Translations under genes and position numbers: made by a program
Assembly (NCBI RefSeq): GCF_000262305.1
Contig: NC_017910.1
Location: 992,001-1,056,000 of the forward strand
Direction of reading: 5' to 3'
Origin: Shimwellia blattae DSM 4481 = NBRC 105725
GTDB taxonomy: Bacteria > Pseudomonadota > Gammaproteobacteria > Enterobacterales > Enterobacteriaceae
DNA: 64,000 bases
The notes under the pieces: model-generated
What the model was told of the DNA's origin: nothing
The model's database searches: none
The model's input: only the letters and a program-made list of their open reading frames with translations
Shown: one piece after another, positions 28,549-37,650 of the stretch
Numbering within the stretch: the first letter of the stretch is position 1
Layout of the letters: every line of letters begins with the position of its first letter

Positions 28549-29450
28549 GTGAAGAGAAGAGTTACTGTGGATTTGTGGCGATTGTCGGGCGACCGAACGT
28601 CGGGAAATCCACCCTGCTGAACCAGCTACTGGGGCAGAAGATATCCATTACCTCGCGCAAGGCGCAGACCACCCGGCACCGGATTGTGGGCATCCACACG
28701 GAAGGGCCTTACCAGGCCATTTATGTGGATACCCCGGGGCTGCACATGGAAGAAAAGCGCGCCATCAACCGCCTGATGAACCGCGCCGCCAGCAGCTCGA
28801 TTGGCGATGTTGAGCTGGTTATCTTCGTGGTGGAAGGCACCCGCTGGACCGCCGATGACGAAATGGTGCTCAACAAACTGCGTGACGGCAAAGCCCCGGT
28901 AATTCTGGCGGTCAACAAAGTGGATAACATCCAGGAAAAAGCCGACCTGCTGCCGCACCTGCAGTTCCTGGGCAGCCAGATGAACTTCCTGGATATTGTG
29001 CCCATGTCCGCAGAGACCGGGCTGAATGTTGATACTATCGCCGGAATTGTGCGCAAGCACCTGCCGGAGGCGATTCACCACTTCCCGGAAGACTACATTA
29101 CGGACCGCTCCCAGCGCTTTATGGCCTCCGAAATTATCCGCGAAAAGCTGATGCGTTTCCTCGGGGCGGAGCTGCCCTATTCGGTGACCGTGGAAATTGA
29201 ACGCTTCGTGAGCAATGAGCGCGGCGGTTACGATATTAACGGTCTGATTCTGGTTGAGCGTGAAGGCCAGAAAAAGATGGTTATCGGCAACAAAGGCTCG
29301 AAGATCAAAACCATCGGTATTGAAGCCCGCCGGGATATGGAAGAGATGTTCGAAGCTAAAGTTCACCTTGAGCTGTGGGTGAAAGTGAAATCTGGCTGGG
29401 CGGATGACGAACGTGCGCTGCGCAGCCTGGGCTACGGCGAAGATCTGTAA
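28545..29450 (+). CDS. era: GTPase Era
   Basis: A 301-residue essential GTPase that binds the 3' end of 16S rRNA during 30S maturation. G1 is GRPNVGKSTLLN, G3 is DTPGLHM, G4 is NKVD. The C-terminal KH domain (~200-290) has the VIGNKGSKIKTIGIEARRDME RNA-binding loop region. It is translationally coupled to rnc, and recO follows 12 bp later. Confidence 0.98.
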   Translation: MSEEKSYCGFVAIVGRPNVGKSTLLNQLLGQKISITSRKAQTTRHRIVGIHTEGPYQAIYVDTPGLHMEEKRAINRLMNRAASSSIGDVELVIFVVEGTRWTADDEMVLNKLRDGKAPVILAVNKVDNIQEKADLLPHLQFLGSQMNFLDIVPMSAETGLNVDTIAGIVRKHLPEAIHHFPEDYITDRSQRFMASEIIREKLMRFLGAELPYSVTVEIERFVSNERGGYDINGLILVEREGQKKMVIGNKGSKIKTIGIEARRDMEEMFEAKVHLELWVKVKSGWADDERALRSLGYGEDL

Positions 29451-29462
29451 CAGGGCTCCCTG

Positions 29463-30200
29463 ATGGAAGGCTGGCAGCGGGCATTTGTACTGCATAGTCG
29501 CCCCTGGAGCGAAACCAGCCTGCTGCTCGATCTGTTCAGCGAAACCTCAGGGCGCGTGCGCCTGGTTGCTAAAGGCGCGCGGGCCCGGCGTTCAACCCTG
29601 AAAGGCACGCTACAGCCATTTACCCCTCTGCTGGTGCGCTGGGGGGGGCGGGGTGAGGTTAAAACCCTGCGTAACGCCGAAGCCGTCTCTCTGGCATTAC
29701 CGCTGAGCGGTATCCCCTTATACAGCGGTCTTTATGTGAACGAGCTCCTGTCGCGGGTTCTGGAACAAGAGATCAGCTTCTCTGAACTGTTCTTTGATTA
29801 TCTTTACTGCCTGCAGGCACTGGCCGGGACCTCCGGCTCGCCTGAGCCGGCCCTGCGCCGCTTTGAGCTGGCGCTGCTGGGCCACCTTGGCTACGGGGTG
29901 GATTTTCTGCACTGTGCCGGTAGCGGTGAAGAGGTTGCCGATACCATGACCTACCGCTACCGGGAAGAGAAAGGCTTTATTGCCAGCCTGGTGGTGGATA
30001 ACCGCAGCTTTACCGGCCGCCAGTTGCGCGCCCTGTATGCCCGGGAGTTCCCGGACCAGGAGACACTGCGGGCCGCCAAACGCTTTACCCGCATCGCCCT
30101 GAAGCCCTACCTGGGGGGGAAACCGCTGAAAAGCCGCGAGCTCTTCCGCCAGTTTATTCCGCGTAAAAGCCTGCCGCCCGCCGGGGAAGGGGAACAGTAA
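29463..30200 (+). CDS. recO: DNA repair protein RecO
   Basis: A 245-residue partner of RecR that loads RecA onto SSB-coated single-stranded DNA at gaps. The N-terminal OB-fold (WQRAFVLHSRPWSETSLLLDLFSE; RLVAKGARARRSTLKG) and the helical C-terminal domain are present. E. coli RecO is 242 residues. It is the third gene of the rnc-era-recO unit, followed by a short terminator. Confidence 0.96.
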   Translation: MEGWQRAFVLHSRPWSETSLLLDLFSETSGRVRLVAKGARARRSTLKGTLQPFTPLLVRWGGRGEVKTLRNAEAVSLALPLSGIPLYSGLYVNELLSRVLEQEISFSELFFDYLYCLQALAGTSGSPEPALRRFELALLGHLGYGVDFLHCAGSGEEVADTMTYRYREEKGFIASLVVDNRSFTGRQLRALYAREFPDQETLRAAKRFTRIALKPYLGGKPLKSRELFRQFIPRKSLPPAGEGEQ

Positions 30201-30213
30201 TACACGAATTTCT

Positions 30214-30234
30214 CTGCCGTACAGGCAGTTTTTT
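30214..30234 (+). terminator. Short terminator between recO and pdxJ
   Basis: CTGCC (30214-30218), loop GTACA, GGCAG (30224-30228) then six T residues. The stem is only five pairs, so termination is probably partial. Confidence 0.55.
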
Positions 30235-30283
30235 CCGTAGCGGTGTAAACTGCTGTCACTTTGTTTTCTGACCGAGGAATATC

Positions 30284-31015
30284 ATGGCTGGTTTACTTTT
30301 AGGGGTTAATATCGATCATATCGCGACCCTGCGTAATGCGCGCGGCACGGCATACCCGGATCCGGTGCAGGCAGCGTTTATTGCCGAGCAGGCCGGGGCA
30401 GACGGTATCACTGTTCATCTGCGTGAAGACCGCCGCCATATCACCGATCGCGACGTGCGCATTCTGCGCCAGACCCTGCACACCCGCATGAACCTGGAAA
30501 TGGCGGTGACCGATGAAATGGTCGCCATTGCCTGTGAAACCCGGCCGCATTTTTGCTGCCTGGTACCGGAAAAACGCCAGGAAGTCACCACCGAAGGCGG
30601 GCTGGATGTGGCCGGCCAGCTGGAGAAAATGCACGCCGCCTGCCAGAAACTGGCTGCGGCCGGTATCCAGGTGTCACTGTTTATTGATCCGCAAGAGCAG
30701 CAAATCGATGCGGCCGTTGCCGTGGGGGCGCCCTATATTGAGCTGCACACCGGCTGCTACGCCGATGCCCCCGACGAGGCGACCCAGCGTGCCGAGCTGG
30801 CGCGCATTGCTCACGCCGCCCGCTATGCGGTCAGCAAGGGGCTGAAAGTGAATGCCGGTCACGGCCTGAACTACCATAACGTGCAGGCCATTGCCGCACT
30901 GCCTGAGATGCACGAGCTGAATATCGGCCACGCTATCATTGGCCGGGCGGTGATGTCCGGGCTGAAAGAGGCGGTAGCAGAAATGAAACGCCTGATGCTG
31001 GAAGGCCGCGGCTAA
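30284..31015 (+). CDS. pdxJ: Pyridoxine 5'-phosphate synthase
   Basis: A 243-residue TIM-barrel enzyme condensing 1-deoxyxylulose 5-phosphate with 3-amino-2-oxopropyl phosphate to give pyridoxine 5'-phosphate. Signatures are LLGVNIDHIATLRNARG, ITVHLREDRRHI, LEMAVTDEM, and VNAGHGLNYHNV near the C-terminal phosphate site. Its product feeds PLP to enzymes such as GlyA and IscS in this window. It overlaps acpS by one base (TAATG). Confidence 0.97.
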   Translation: MAGLLLGVNIDHIATLRNARGTAYPDPVQAAFIAEQAGADGITVHLREDRRHITDRDVRILRQTLHTRMNLEMAVTDEMVAIACETRPHFCCLVPEKRQEVTTEGGLDVAGQLEKMHAACQKLAAAGIQVSLFIDPQEQQIDAAVAVGAPYIELHTGCYADAPDEATQRAELARIAHAARYAVSKGLKVNAGHGLNYHNVQAIAALPEMHELNIGHAIIGRAVMSGLKEAVAEMKRLMLEGRG

Positions 31016-31395
31016 TGGCTATCCTTGGCCTTGGCACGGACATTGTTGAAATCGCCCGCATTGAGGCCGTTGTTGCCCGTTCCGGTGAGCGTCTTGCCCG
31101 CCGGATCCTCAGCGACAACGAATGGCTACAGTATCAGCAACACCAGCAGCCGGTCCGCTTTCTGGCAAAACGCTTTGCGGTAAAAGAAGCCGCGGCGAAA
31201 GCGCTGGGAACCGGTATCCGCAACGGTCTGGCGTTTAACCAGTTTGAAGTGGGTAACAATCCGTTAGGAAAGCCGGAGCTATTTTTTCACGGTGTGGCCC
31301 GGCAAATGGCGGACCAGCTGGGGGTTGCCTCAGTACATGTGACCCTGGCAGATGAGCGGCACTACGCCTGCGCCACGGTGATTATTGAAGGGTAG
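31015..31395 (+). CDS. acpS: Holo-[acyl-carrier-protein] synthase
   Basis: A 126-residue phosphopantetheinyl transferase that activates the fatty-acid acyl carrier protein using CoA. The magnesium site is in GLGTDIVEI (Asp9), and the second motif is FAVKEAAAKALGTGI with its Glu. This family is usually selective for ACP, so it should not be assumed to serve the NRPS-like protein at 13126. Only 9 bp separate it from the convergent yfhL; the E. coli shoB/ohsC locus reported for this gap is absent. Confidence 0.96.
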   Translation: MAILGLGTDIVEIARIEAVVARSGERLARRILSDNEWLQYQQHQQPVRFLAKRFAVKEAAAKALGTGIRNGLAFNQFEVGNNPLGKPELFFHGVARQMADQLGVASVHVTLADERHYACATVIIEG

Positions 31396-31404
31396 CTTTG
31401 GGGA

Positions 31405-31665
31405 TCAGATTTTATCTGCATGGTGCAGCTGAACAAACTTATCCCACAGCTGCTCTTCGCTCTCGGTATGCGCGGGATCCTTAATAATCGTATTCGGGAT
31501 AGGGCAGACCTTCTGGCAGGTTGGCGTCTCATAGTGGCCGATGCACTCCGTGCAGCGCGCACTGTTTATCTCATAAATCGCATCCCCCATGGAAATCGCT
31601 TCATTCGGGCACTCGGGCTCGCACATATCGCAATTAATACATTTTTTGGTAATCAGTAGTGCCAT
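31405..31665 (-). CDS. yfhL: YfhL-type 2[4Fe-4S] ferredoxin
   Basis: An 86-residue ferredoxin. Cluster motifs are C9-INCDMCEPEC (CxxCxxCxxxC) with the partner CP, and a second, CTECIGHYETPTCQKVC, with the longer insert typical of the Alvin (Allochromatium) type. Such ferredoxins have very low potentials. The physiological partner of YfhL is uncertain; in E. coli it has been linked to tRNA hydroxylation by TrhP. Confidence 0.93.
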   Translation of the reverse strand: MALLITKKCINCDMCEPECPNEAISMGDAIYEINSARCTECIGHYETPTCQKVCPIPNTIIKDPAHTESEEQLWDKFVQLHHADKI

Positions 31666-31748
31666 GGGGGTATCTCGGTAAAGCGGAACAGGGGCGGCAT
31701 TATACGCGCCTTTTGCCCCCGGAGCACCCCCCAGGTCGCCTGTGCGGT

Positions 31749-32597
31749 TCAGGTCAGCTTTTTCATCAGGGCTTCGCTCTGGCGAATGCGCTCCGGCGCA
31801 TGTTCAAGATCCTGCTGGATCAACGCCATAAAGAGCAGATCTGTCAGCATCATCTGCGCGCTGGTTGACGAGATAGCCGCGCTGCGCGTGGCCTGCTCTT
31901 CGGCAATGGTGTACAGGCAGTGGCTGGCCCGCTGCTGCAAAGCATTGGGGTGAAAACCGGTTAACGCCAGGATCTGTGCCCCTGCGCGCCGGGCTTCATC
32001 GGCGGCGAGGTTTATCTCCCGCCGCTCACCGCTGTAGGAGATAGCCAGCAGCACATCGCTGGTGCTCATCGCCTGCACGGTTGCCAGCAGGGCGTGCATA
32101 TCCTGCTCCGCCACGGCGTTAAAACCAATTTTCATGAGTTTCCATGAGAAGTTCTTAGCCACCAGCCCGGAAGCCCCGATCCCGACCAGCAAAATGCGCC
32201 GGGCGTTACGCAGCATCGCCACACTGTGCAGCAGTTTATCCTCACTATTAACATCCAGGGTGGCGCGCATAGCGGCCAGATTCTCTTTGATGAGCTTCTC
32301 ACCCACCATGCGCAGCGGGTCGTCGCCCAGAATCGCATTATGCACGGATACCGACTGGGGCGACGGGGTGCTGGCCAGCGCTTCGCTTAGGGCGATTTTC
32401 AGCATCGGGTAGCCTTTGTAGCCCAGCTTCTGGGAAAACTTCACCACGCTGGACTGGCTGACCCCGGCGGCAGCGGCCAGCTGCTGGGAGCTCATATGGA
32501 GTGCCTGGGCCGGATTATCCAGAATGTATTTCGCCAGTTTGCGGTCGCTCTGGGCCAGTGAGGGATAGCGCTGGCGGATGCGTGTCAGGCAGTTCAT
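31749..32597 (-). CDS. yfhH: RpiR-family regulator YfhH (MurR-like)
   Basis: A 282-residue regulator with an N-terminal helix-turn-helix (QQLAAAAGVSQSSVVKFSQKLGYKGYPMLK, ~40-70) and a C-terminal SIS sugar-phosphate-binding domain (~125-260; GIGASGLVAKNFSWKLMKIG). The sequence matches E. coli YfhH. Here it is divergent from murQ-murP, so it probably represses MurNAc 6-phosphate catabolism as MurR does in E. coli; that is inference from context. The 122-bp shared promoter gap contains the near-palindrome GAATTAAATATTC (32696-32708), a candidate operator. Confidence 0.9.
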   Translation of the reverse strand: MNCLTRIRQRYPSLAQSDRKLAKYILDNPAQALHMSSQQLAAAAGVSQSSVVKFSQKLGYKGYPMLKIALSEALASTPSPQSVSVHNAILGDDPLRMVGEKLIKENLAAMRATLDVNSEDKLLHSVAMLRNARRILLVGIGASGLVAKNFSWKLMKIGFNAVAEQDMHALLATVQAMSTSDVLLAISYSGERREINLAADEARRAGAQILALTGFHPNALQQRASHCLYTIAEEQATRSAAISSTSAQMMLTDLLFMALIQQDLEHAPERIRQSEALMKKLT

Positions 32598-32719
32598 CTC
32601 ATTCTCCGGAAATTAAGTAATGTGATCCTGATGGCTGGCTGGCGCAAATGTTCTCGCCATAACTAATTTTATATTCCATCATACGTCCTGATTATGAATT
32701 AAATATTCAAAGGTGCAAA

Positions 32720-33613
32720 ATGAATCTCGGCTCACTGATCTCTGAAACCCGTAACCCAGACACAATGGATCTCGACGCGCTGCCCACCCTGGCGCTGGTG
32801 GAGCGCTTTAACCAGCAGGACGCGCTGGTTGCTGAAGCGGTAAAAGCCACCCTGCCGGATGTTGCCCGTGCGGTGGATGCTGCGGCCCTGGCCCTGAAGC
32901 AGGGCGGGCGCCTGATTTATATGGGGGCCGGTACCAGCGGGCGCCTGGGCGTGCTGGATGCCTCTGAATGCCCGCCCACTTTCGGGGTGCCGCACGGCCT
33001 GGTTATCGGGCTGATTGCCGGAGGCCCGGGGGCGATGCTCAAAGCGGTTGAAGGGGCGGAAGATAGCGAAGCGCTCGGGGAGCAGGACTTACGGGATTTG
33101 CAGCTCAGCGACCGGGATCTGGTGGTGGGGCTGGCGGCATCCGGGCGCACGCCTTATGTGGCAGGCGGCCTGAAATTTGCCCGCGCGACCGGCTGCACCA
33201 CGGTGGCCGTCTCCTGTAATCCGGACTCGGTCATCGCCCGGCTGGCAGACATTGCGATTTCTCCGCTGGTCGGCCCCGAAGCGCTGACCGGATCCACCCG
33301 GATGAAAAGCGGCACCGCCCAGAAGCTGGTACTGAACATGATCTCCACCGGGGCGATGGTGAAGTGCGGCAAGGTGTACCAGAACCTGATGGTGGATATG
33401 CAGGCCACCAACGTGAAGCTGGTGGATCGCGCCTGCCGTATGGTGGTTGAGGCCACCGGAGTGAGCCGCGAAGAGGCGGAAAACGCGCTGAAGCAGACCA
33501 GCTTCGCTGTGAAACCCGCCATTCTGATGGTGTTAACCGGGCTGGATGCCGATGCGGCGCGCGCGCGTCTGGCACAGCATGATGGCTTCCTGCGCGCGGC
33601 AATCACGGGGTAA
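32720..33613 (+). CDS. murQ: N-acetylmuramic acid 6-phosphate etherase
   Basis: A 297-residue SIS-fold enzyme that splits the D-lactyl ether of MurNAc 6-phosphate to give GlcNAc 6-phosphate and lactate, in cell-wall recycling and MurNAc use. Family blocks are TLALVERFNQQDALVAEAV, MGAGTSGRLGVLDASECPPTFGV, AGGPGAMLKAVEGAEDS and TGSTRMKSGTAQKLVLNM. It is 11 bp from murP. In E. coli murQP sits elsewhere with murR. Confidence 0.96.
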   Translation: MNLGSLISETRNPDTMDLDALPTLALVERFNQQDALVAEAVKATLPDVARAVDAAALALKQGGRLIYMGAGTSGRLGVLDASECPPTFGVPHGLVIGLIAGGPGAMLKAVEGAEDSEALGEQDLRDLQLSDRDLVVGLAASGRTPYVAGGLKFARATGCTTVAVSCNPDSVIARLADIAISPLVGPEALTGSTRMKSGTAQKLVLNMISTGAMVKCGKVYQNLMVDMQATNVKLVDRACRMVVEATGVSREEAENALKQTSFAVKPAILMVLTGLDADAARARLAQHDGFLRAAITG

Positions 33614-33624
33614 AGGAGCAGGGC

Positions 33625-34989
33625 ATGGGGAAAAACACAACGCTTGCGGGCGATATTCTGCGGGGCGTGGGCGGCAGCGCTAATATTCGCCGCCTGGAAA
33701 ATTGCATGACCCGGGTGCGGGTAGAGCTGGCGGACGAATCACAGCTGGATGTGGCGCAGCTCAGGGCGTTGCCCGGCATCAGCGGTTATGTTAAACAGGG
33801 CGAACAGCACCAGTTTATTGTCGGCCCGGGTAAAGCGGCAAAAGTGGTGGATGATATGCGCGCGCTGGTCGCAAAAGCGCCCCCTTCCGGGGCCGTACCG
33901 GATGCAGAACAGGTCCGCACCGCCGCGAAGGCCCGCTATAAAGCGCCGCTGAGTGACGGGCTGCGTAAGCTGGCGAATGTGTTTATCCCGCTTATCCCGG
34001 CGTTTATTGCCTCGGGCTTAATTACCGGTATTGTGAATCTGCTGAGCCGGCCGGATGTGGTGGGGGATTTCGCGACCGCCTACCCGAACGCGCTCGGGCT
34101 GCTGGGGATTTTTGGCAGCGCCGTCTTCGCCATTATGAATATCCTGGTCGGGGTGAATACCGCCAAAGTGTTTGGCGGCTCCCTGGCTATGGGGGGTGTG
34201 ATGGCGGGCATTTTATCCAGCCCGCAGCTGGCTTCGGTTACCCTGTTTGGTGAAGCGCTCCAGCCCGGGCGCGGCGGGGTCATTGCCGTGCTGCTGGTGG
34301 TGGCGCTGATGTGCTATATCGAGCAGTGGCTGCGCCGGGTGCTGCCGGAATCACTGGAGCTTATCCTTAACCCGTTGCTGACCACGCTTATCACCGCATC
34401 ACTGGCGATTGTGGTATTACAACCGCTGGGGGGCTGGATTTCGGACGCCATCGCCCATGGGGCGAACCTGGCTATTGATCAGGGCGGGGCGGTCATGGGG
34501 GCGGTGCTGTCGGCGGTTTTCCTGCCTCTGGTACTGACGGGGCTGCATCAGGGGCTGGTGCCTATCCACGTGGAGCTGGTTCAGGCCCACGGTATGAACC
34601 CGCTGTTGCCGATCCTCGCCATGGCCGGTGTGGGGCAGATTGGCGCGGCGCTGGCGGTGCTGGTCAAAACCCGCAATGCCCGGTTGAAAACCGTGATTAA
34701 AGGCGCGCTGCCGGTCGGGCTGCTGGGAATTGGCGAGCCGCTGATTTTTGGCGTGACCTTACCGCTGGGCAAGCCGTTTATTGCCGCCTGCCTTGGCGGG
34801 GCGGTCGGGGGCGCGCTGGTGTGTTACTGGAAGGTGGCCACGGTGATTACTTTCGGGCTTTCCGGGCTGCCCCTGGCGCTGACCATGATAGCCGGGAAAG
34901 TTATCCCCTATCTGCTGGGGTATCTGGCCGCGGTGATTGCCGGGTTTATTTTTACATGGGGTCTGGGGTTTACCGATCCGCAGGAGTAG
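33625..34989 (+). CDS. murP: PTS N-acetylmuramic acid transporter subunit IIBC
   Basis: A 454-residue phosphotransferase permease that takes up and phosphorylates MurNAc to MurNAc 6-phosphate, the MurQ substrate. The IIB domain (~1-85) has the phosphocysteine Cys27 in LENCMTRVRVEL. The IIC domain (~110-454) has about ten membrane helices and the GIGEPLIFGVTLPL motif. There is no IIA domain, as in E. coli MurP, which uses the glucose IIA (Crr). Sequence identity to E. coli MurP looks moderate, so assignment leans on the murQ neighbour. Confidence 0.88.
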   Translation: MGKNTTLAGDILRGVGGSANIRRLENCMTRVRVELADESQLDVAQLRALPGISGYVKQGEQHQFIVGPGKAAKVVDDMRALVAKAPPSGAVPDAEQVRTAAKARYKAPLSDGLRKLANVFIPLIPAFIASGLITGIVNLLSRPDVVGDFATAYPNALGLLGIFGSAVFAIMNILVGVNTAKVFGGSLAMGGVMAGILSSPQLASVTLFGEALQPGRGGVIAVLLVVALMCYIEQWLRRVLPESLELILNPLLTTLITASLAIVVLQPLGGWISDAIAHGANLAIDQGGAVMGAVLSAVFLPLVLTGLHQGLVPIHVELVQAHGMNPLLPILAMAGVGQIGAALAVLVKTRNARLKTVIKGALPVGLLGIGEPLIFGVTLPLGKPFIAACLGGAVGGALVCYWKVATVITFGLSGLPLALTMIAGKVIPYLLGYLAAVIAGFIFTWGLGFTDPQE

Positions 34990-34992
34990 CCG

Positions 34993-35628
34993 TTGACACA
35001 ACAGACACGACGCGTGGTTTTTTTTGATCTGGATGGCACCTTACATCGCCAGGATATGCTGGGCGCATTTATCTGGTGGCTGCTGCGGCGCTCACCCCTG
35101 AACGGGGTGCTGGTTCTGCTGCTGTTACCGGTGGTGATAGCGGGCCTGCTGATCCGCGGGGTGTCTGCCCGCTGGCCGATCAGCCTGCTGCTGTGGGCCA
35201 CAACAGCAGGCCACAGCGAGGCGTGGCTTAACGCCCGCCAGGCGGCATTTATTGCCTGGTTTCGGGCGCGGGTTGTTGTCTTCCCGGCGGTAGAGCAGCG
35301 CCTGAACCAGTACCTGTCCAGTGCCGATGTGGATGTCTGGCTGATTACCGGCTCCCCGGAGTCGCTGGTCAGAGGGGTATACCAGGATGCCCCCTGGCTG
35401 GCGCAGGTGAATATCATCACCAGCCAGATGTCCCGCTATAATGGCGGCTGGATCCTGCCGCTGCGCTGTTTTGGTCAGGTGAAGGTGGCTGAGCTGGCCC
35501 GGCGGATCGGCGCGCCGCTGCGCCTGTACAGCGGCTACAGCGACAGCGACCACGATAATCCGTTACTGGCCTGCTGTGAGCACTGCTGGCGGGTAACACC
35601 CGGCGGCGAATTAAAACAGACGAAATAA
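34993..35628 (+). CDS. pgpC: Phosphatidylglycerophosphatase C
   Basis: A 211-residue HAD-type phosphatase that dephosphorylates phosphatidylglycerophosphate to phosphatidylglycerol. HAD motif I is VVFFDLDGTLHRQD, motif II is WLITGSPESL, and the C-terminal acidic motif is YSGYSDSDHDNPLL. A hydrophobic segment lies at ~38-55 (GVLVLLLLPVVIAGLLI). It starts with TTG at 34993, 3 bp after the murP stop, with GGAGTAG inside the murP end as the ribosome site. Confidence 0.92.
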   Translation: MTQQTRRVVFFDLDGTLHRQDMLGAFIWWLLRRSPLNGVLVLLLLPVVIAGLLIRGVSARWPISLLLWATTAGHSEAWLNARQAAFIAWFRARVVVFPAVEQRLNQYLSSADVDVWLITGSPESLVRGVYQDAPWLAQVNIITSQMSRYNGGWILPLRCFGQVKVAELARRIGAPLRLYSGYSDSDHDNPLLACCEHCWRVTPGGELKQTK

Positions 35629-35702
35629 CCCCTGCTACTATTTTACCGGGCCGGGTATATAATGCGCGGCCCCGTAAGTCTTATCTGCCGAGAGTAATCA
35701 AC

Positions 35703-36224
35703 GTGACAACACCAGCCCTGACCCATGAATACTGGATGAACTATGCCCTTACCCTGGCCCGCCGCGCCTGGGATGAAGGCGAAGTCCCGGTCGGGGCGGT
35801 GCTGGTTTACGACAACCGGGTCATTGGCGAAGGCTGGAACCGGTCAATAGGTAAACACGACCCGACAGCCCACGCGGAAATTATGGCACTGCGCCAGGGG
35901 GGCATGGTGCAGCAAAACTACCGCCTGCTGGATACAACCCTCTATGTGACCCTGGAGCCGTGCGTAATGTGCGCCGGGGCGATGATCCACAGCCGCATCG
36001 GGACACTGGTGTTCGGCGCCCGGGATGCCAAAACCGGTGCCGTGGGATCACAGATGGATATTCTGAACCACCCGGGAATGAACCATCAGGTGCAGATTAT
36101 TGAGGGTGTGCTGGCGCCGCAGTGTTCCGCGCTGCTGAGTGATTTTTTCCGAATGCGACGTAAGGAGAAAAAAGCACTGAAAATAGCGAGCCGCGATCCT
36201 CACCCAGCAGCTCCTCAGCGTTGA
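35703..36224 (+). CDS. tadA: tRNA-specific adenosine deaminase TadA
   Basis: A 173-residue essential zinc enzyme changing A34 to inosine in tRNA-Arg(ACG). The zinc and catalytic motif is TAHAEIMAL, and the two cysteines are in LEPCVMCAGAMIHSRIG. The start is GTG at 35703, giving the family N-terminus before HEYWMNYALTLARRAWDEGEVPVGAV. A -10-like TATAAT is at 35658-35663. The last 128 bp overlap the convergent mltF, and the C-terminal ~15 residues differ from E. coli TadA. Confidence 0.95.
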   Translation: MTTPALTHEYWMNYALTLARRAWDEGEVPVGAVLVYDNRVIGEGWNRSIGKHDPTAHAEIMALRQGGMVQQNYRLLDTTLYVTLEPCVMCAGAMIHSRIGTLVFGARDAKTGAVGSQMDILNHPGMNHQVQIIEGVLAPQCSALLSDFFRMRRKEKKALKIASRDPHPAAPQR

Positions 36225-37650
36225 CGACCGGATAACTTCCGGCCAGTTGCCGGCTGGCGGCGGCTTTCTTCTGGCGCTCCTGCAGGTAGCCCACCAGGCT
36301 CTGGTGATACTTACGGATATTTTCCACATAGGCATAGGCTTCGTGGCCCCGGGCATACCCGTATGTGGTCTTGCTGTACCACTTTTTCTGGCTCAGTAAT
36401 GGCAGGCGGTTTTTGACATCGGCCCAGCTGTCCGGGTTGCCTTTCTGTTTTGCCGTCAGGGCTCTGGCGTCCAGCATATGGGCATAGCCCATGTTATAGG
36501 CGGCCAGGGCGAACCAGATACGCTCACCTTCCGGGACGGTTTCCGGCACTTTGCTTATCATCTCCTGTAAATACTGCGCGCCGCCGCGAATGCTTTGTTC
36601 TGCATCCAGCCGGTCAGAAACGCCAAGGCTCTGGGCCGTATTACGGGTCAGCATCATCAGCCCGCGCACCCCGGTGGGGGAGGAGGCCTGCGCATCCCAG
36701 TGGGACTCCTGGTACGACACGGCAGCCAGCATGTGCCAGTCAAAATGGGCGGCATATTTTTCAAACAGGGGCTGCAGCTCCGGCAATACGCTGTCTACCG
36801 AGCGCAGGAAGGTGCGGGTATCCACATAATCGAACCCGCCCACATGGCCGAGGTATTTCTCTTCCAGCCGGGCGAGCACGCCGCTACCGTTAACGTTGTT
36901 AAAGAACCCGAGTAATGCCGCGCTCAGACTGTCGTCATTATCCCGGCGGCTAAACCAGGTCACGGGCTGCTCATCGGTAATGTCCATAGCCACGGCAATT
37001 TGCGGGTGAATGCGCTGGAAGATGGCAATGGCAACGGAATCGGCGATGGTGTAGTCCAGCTCGCCATCCGCCACCTGGCGCAGTAAATGGCTGCTGGCAC
37101 CAGCGGAGAGGACCTGCCAGCTCAGCGCGGGATAGCGGGTGGCTTTCAGGTGCTCCAGCTGGCTGATGGCGGAGGTACCGGGGGCAACCGCCAGCTGGCC
37201 TGGCGCGATGTCTTCCAGGGTGCGGGGGCGCTTATTACCAACCCGGTACACCACCTGCTGGGATACAGAGTAAAACGCCGGGCCCGGGCGATACGACTGG
37301 CTGCGTTCGTGGTTATAGACCAGCCCCGCCGCCAGCAGATCTGCCCGGTCGCTGTCCAGATCGTCGAACACCTGTGAAATATTGTCGCGCACGGTGACGC
37401 GCAGCTTCACCCCCAGCCAGGCGGCAAAGCGGCGGGCCAGTTCATAGTCCAGCCCGCCGGTTTCGCCACTGGCCTGGCGGGACCAGGTCAGCGGGGTACT
37501 GACGGTGCTGATGCGTAACTCCCCCCGGGACTGGATAGCGGCAATCCGGTTATCGTCCGGGCTCATCCAGGAGACAGCAGGCCAGAGCGCCAGCGCCAGC
37601 AGCGCCGCGACAATAGCGGTCAGCAGATAATTAACTTTCAGTTTTTTCAC
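36097..37650 (-). CDS. mltF: Membrane-bound lytic murein transglycosylase F
   Basis: A 517-residue enzyme cutting peptidoglycan glycan strands to 1,6-anhydro ends. It has an N-terminal signal/anchor (~8-28), an ABC-substrate-binding-like domain (~40-265, GELRISTVSTPLTWS; GLDYELARRFAAWLGV) and a family 1 transglycosylase domain with the catalytic Glu in SYQESHWDAQASSPTGVRG. The start is GTG at 37650. The final ~42 codons, which lie over tadA, do not resemble E. coli MltF. Its anhydroMurNAc products feed the same recycling route as MurQ. Confidence 0.93.
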   Translation of the reverse strand: MKKLKVNYLLTAIVAALLALALWPAVSWMSPDDNRIAAIQSRGELRISTVSTPLTWSRQASGETGGLDYELARRFAAWLGVKLRVTVRDNISQVFDDLDSDRADLLAAGLVYNHERSQSYRPGPAFYSVSQQVVYRVGNKRPRTLEDIAPGQLAVAPGTSAISQLEHLKATRYPALSWQVLSAGASSHLLRQVADGELDYTIADSVAIAIFQRIHPQIAVAMDITDEQPVTWFSRRDNDDSLSAALLGFFNNVNGSGVLARLEEKYLGHVGGFDYVDTRTFLRSVDSVLPELQPLFEKYAAHFDWHMLAAVSYQESHWDAQASSPTGVRGLMMLTRNTAQSLGVSDRLDAEQSIRGGAQYLQEMISKVPETVPEGERIWFALAAYNMGYAHMLDARALTAKQKGNPDSWADVKNRLPLLSQKKWYSKTTYGYARGHEAYAYVENIRKYHQSLVGYLQERQKKAAASRQLAGSYPVVNAEELLGEDRGSLFSVLFSPYVAFGKNHSAARNTAAPAHPQ

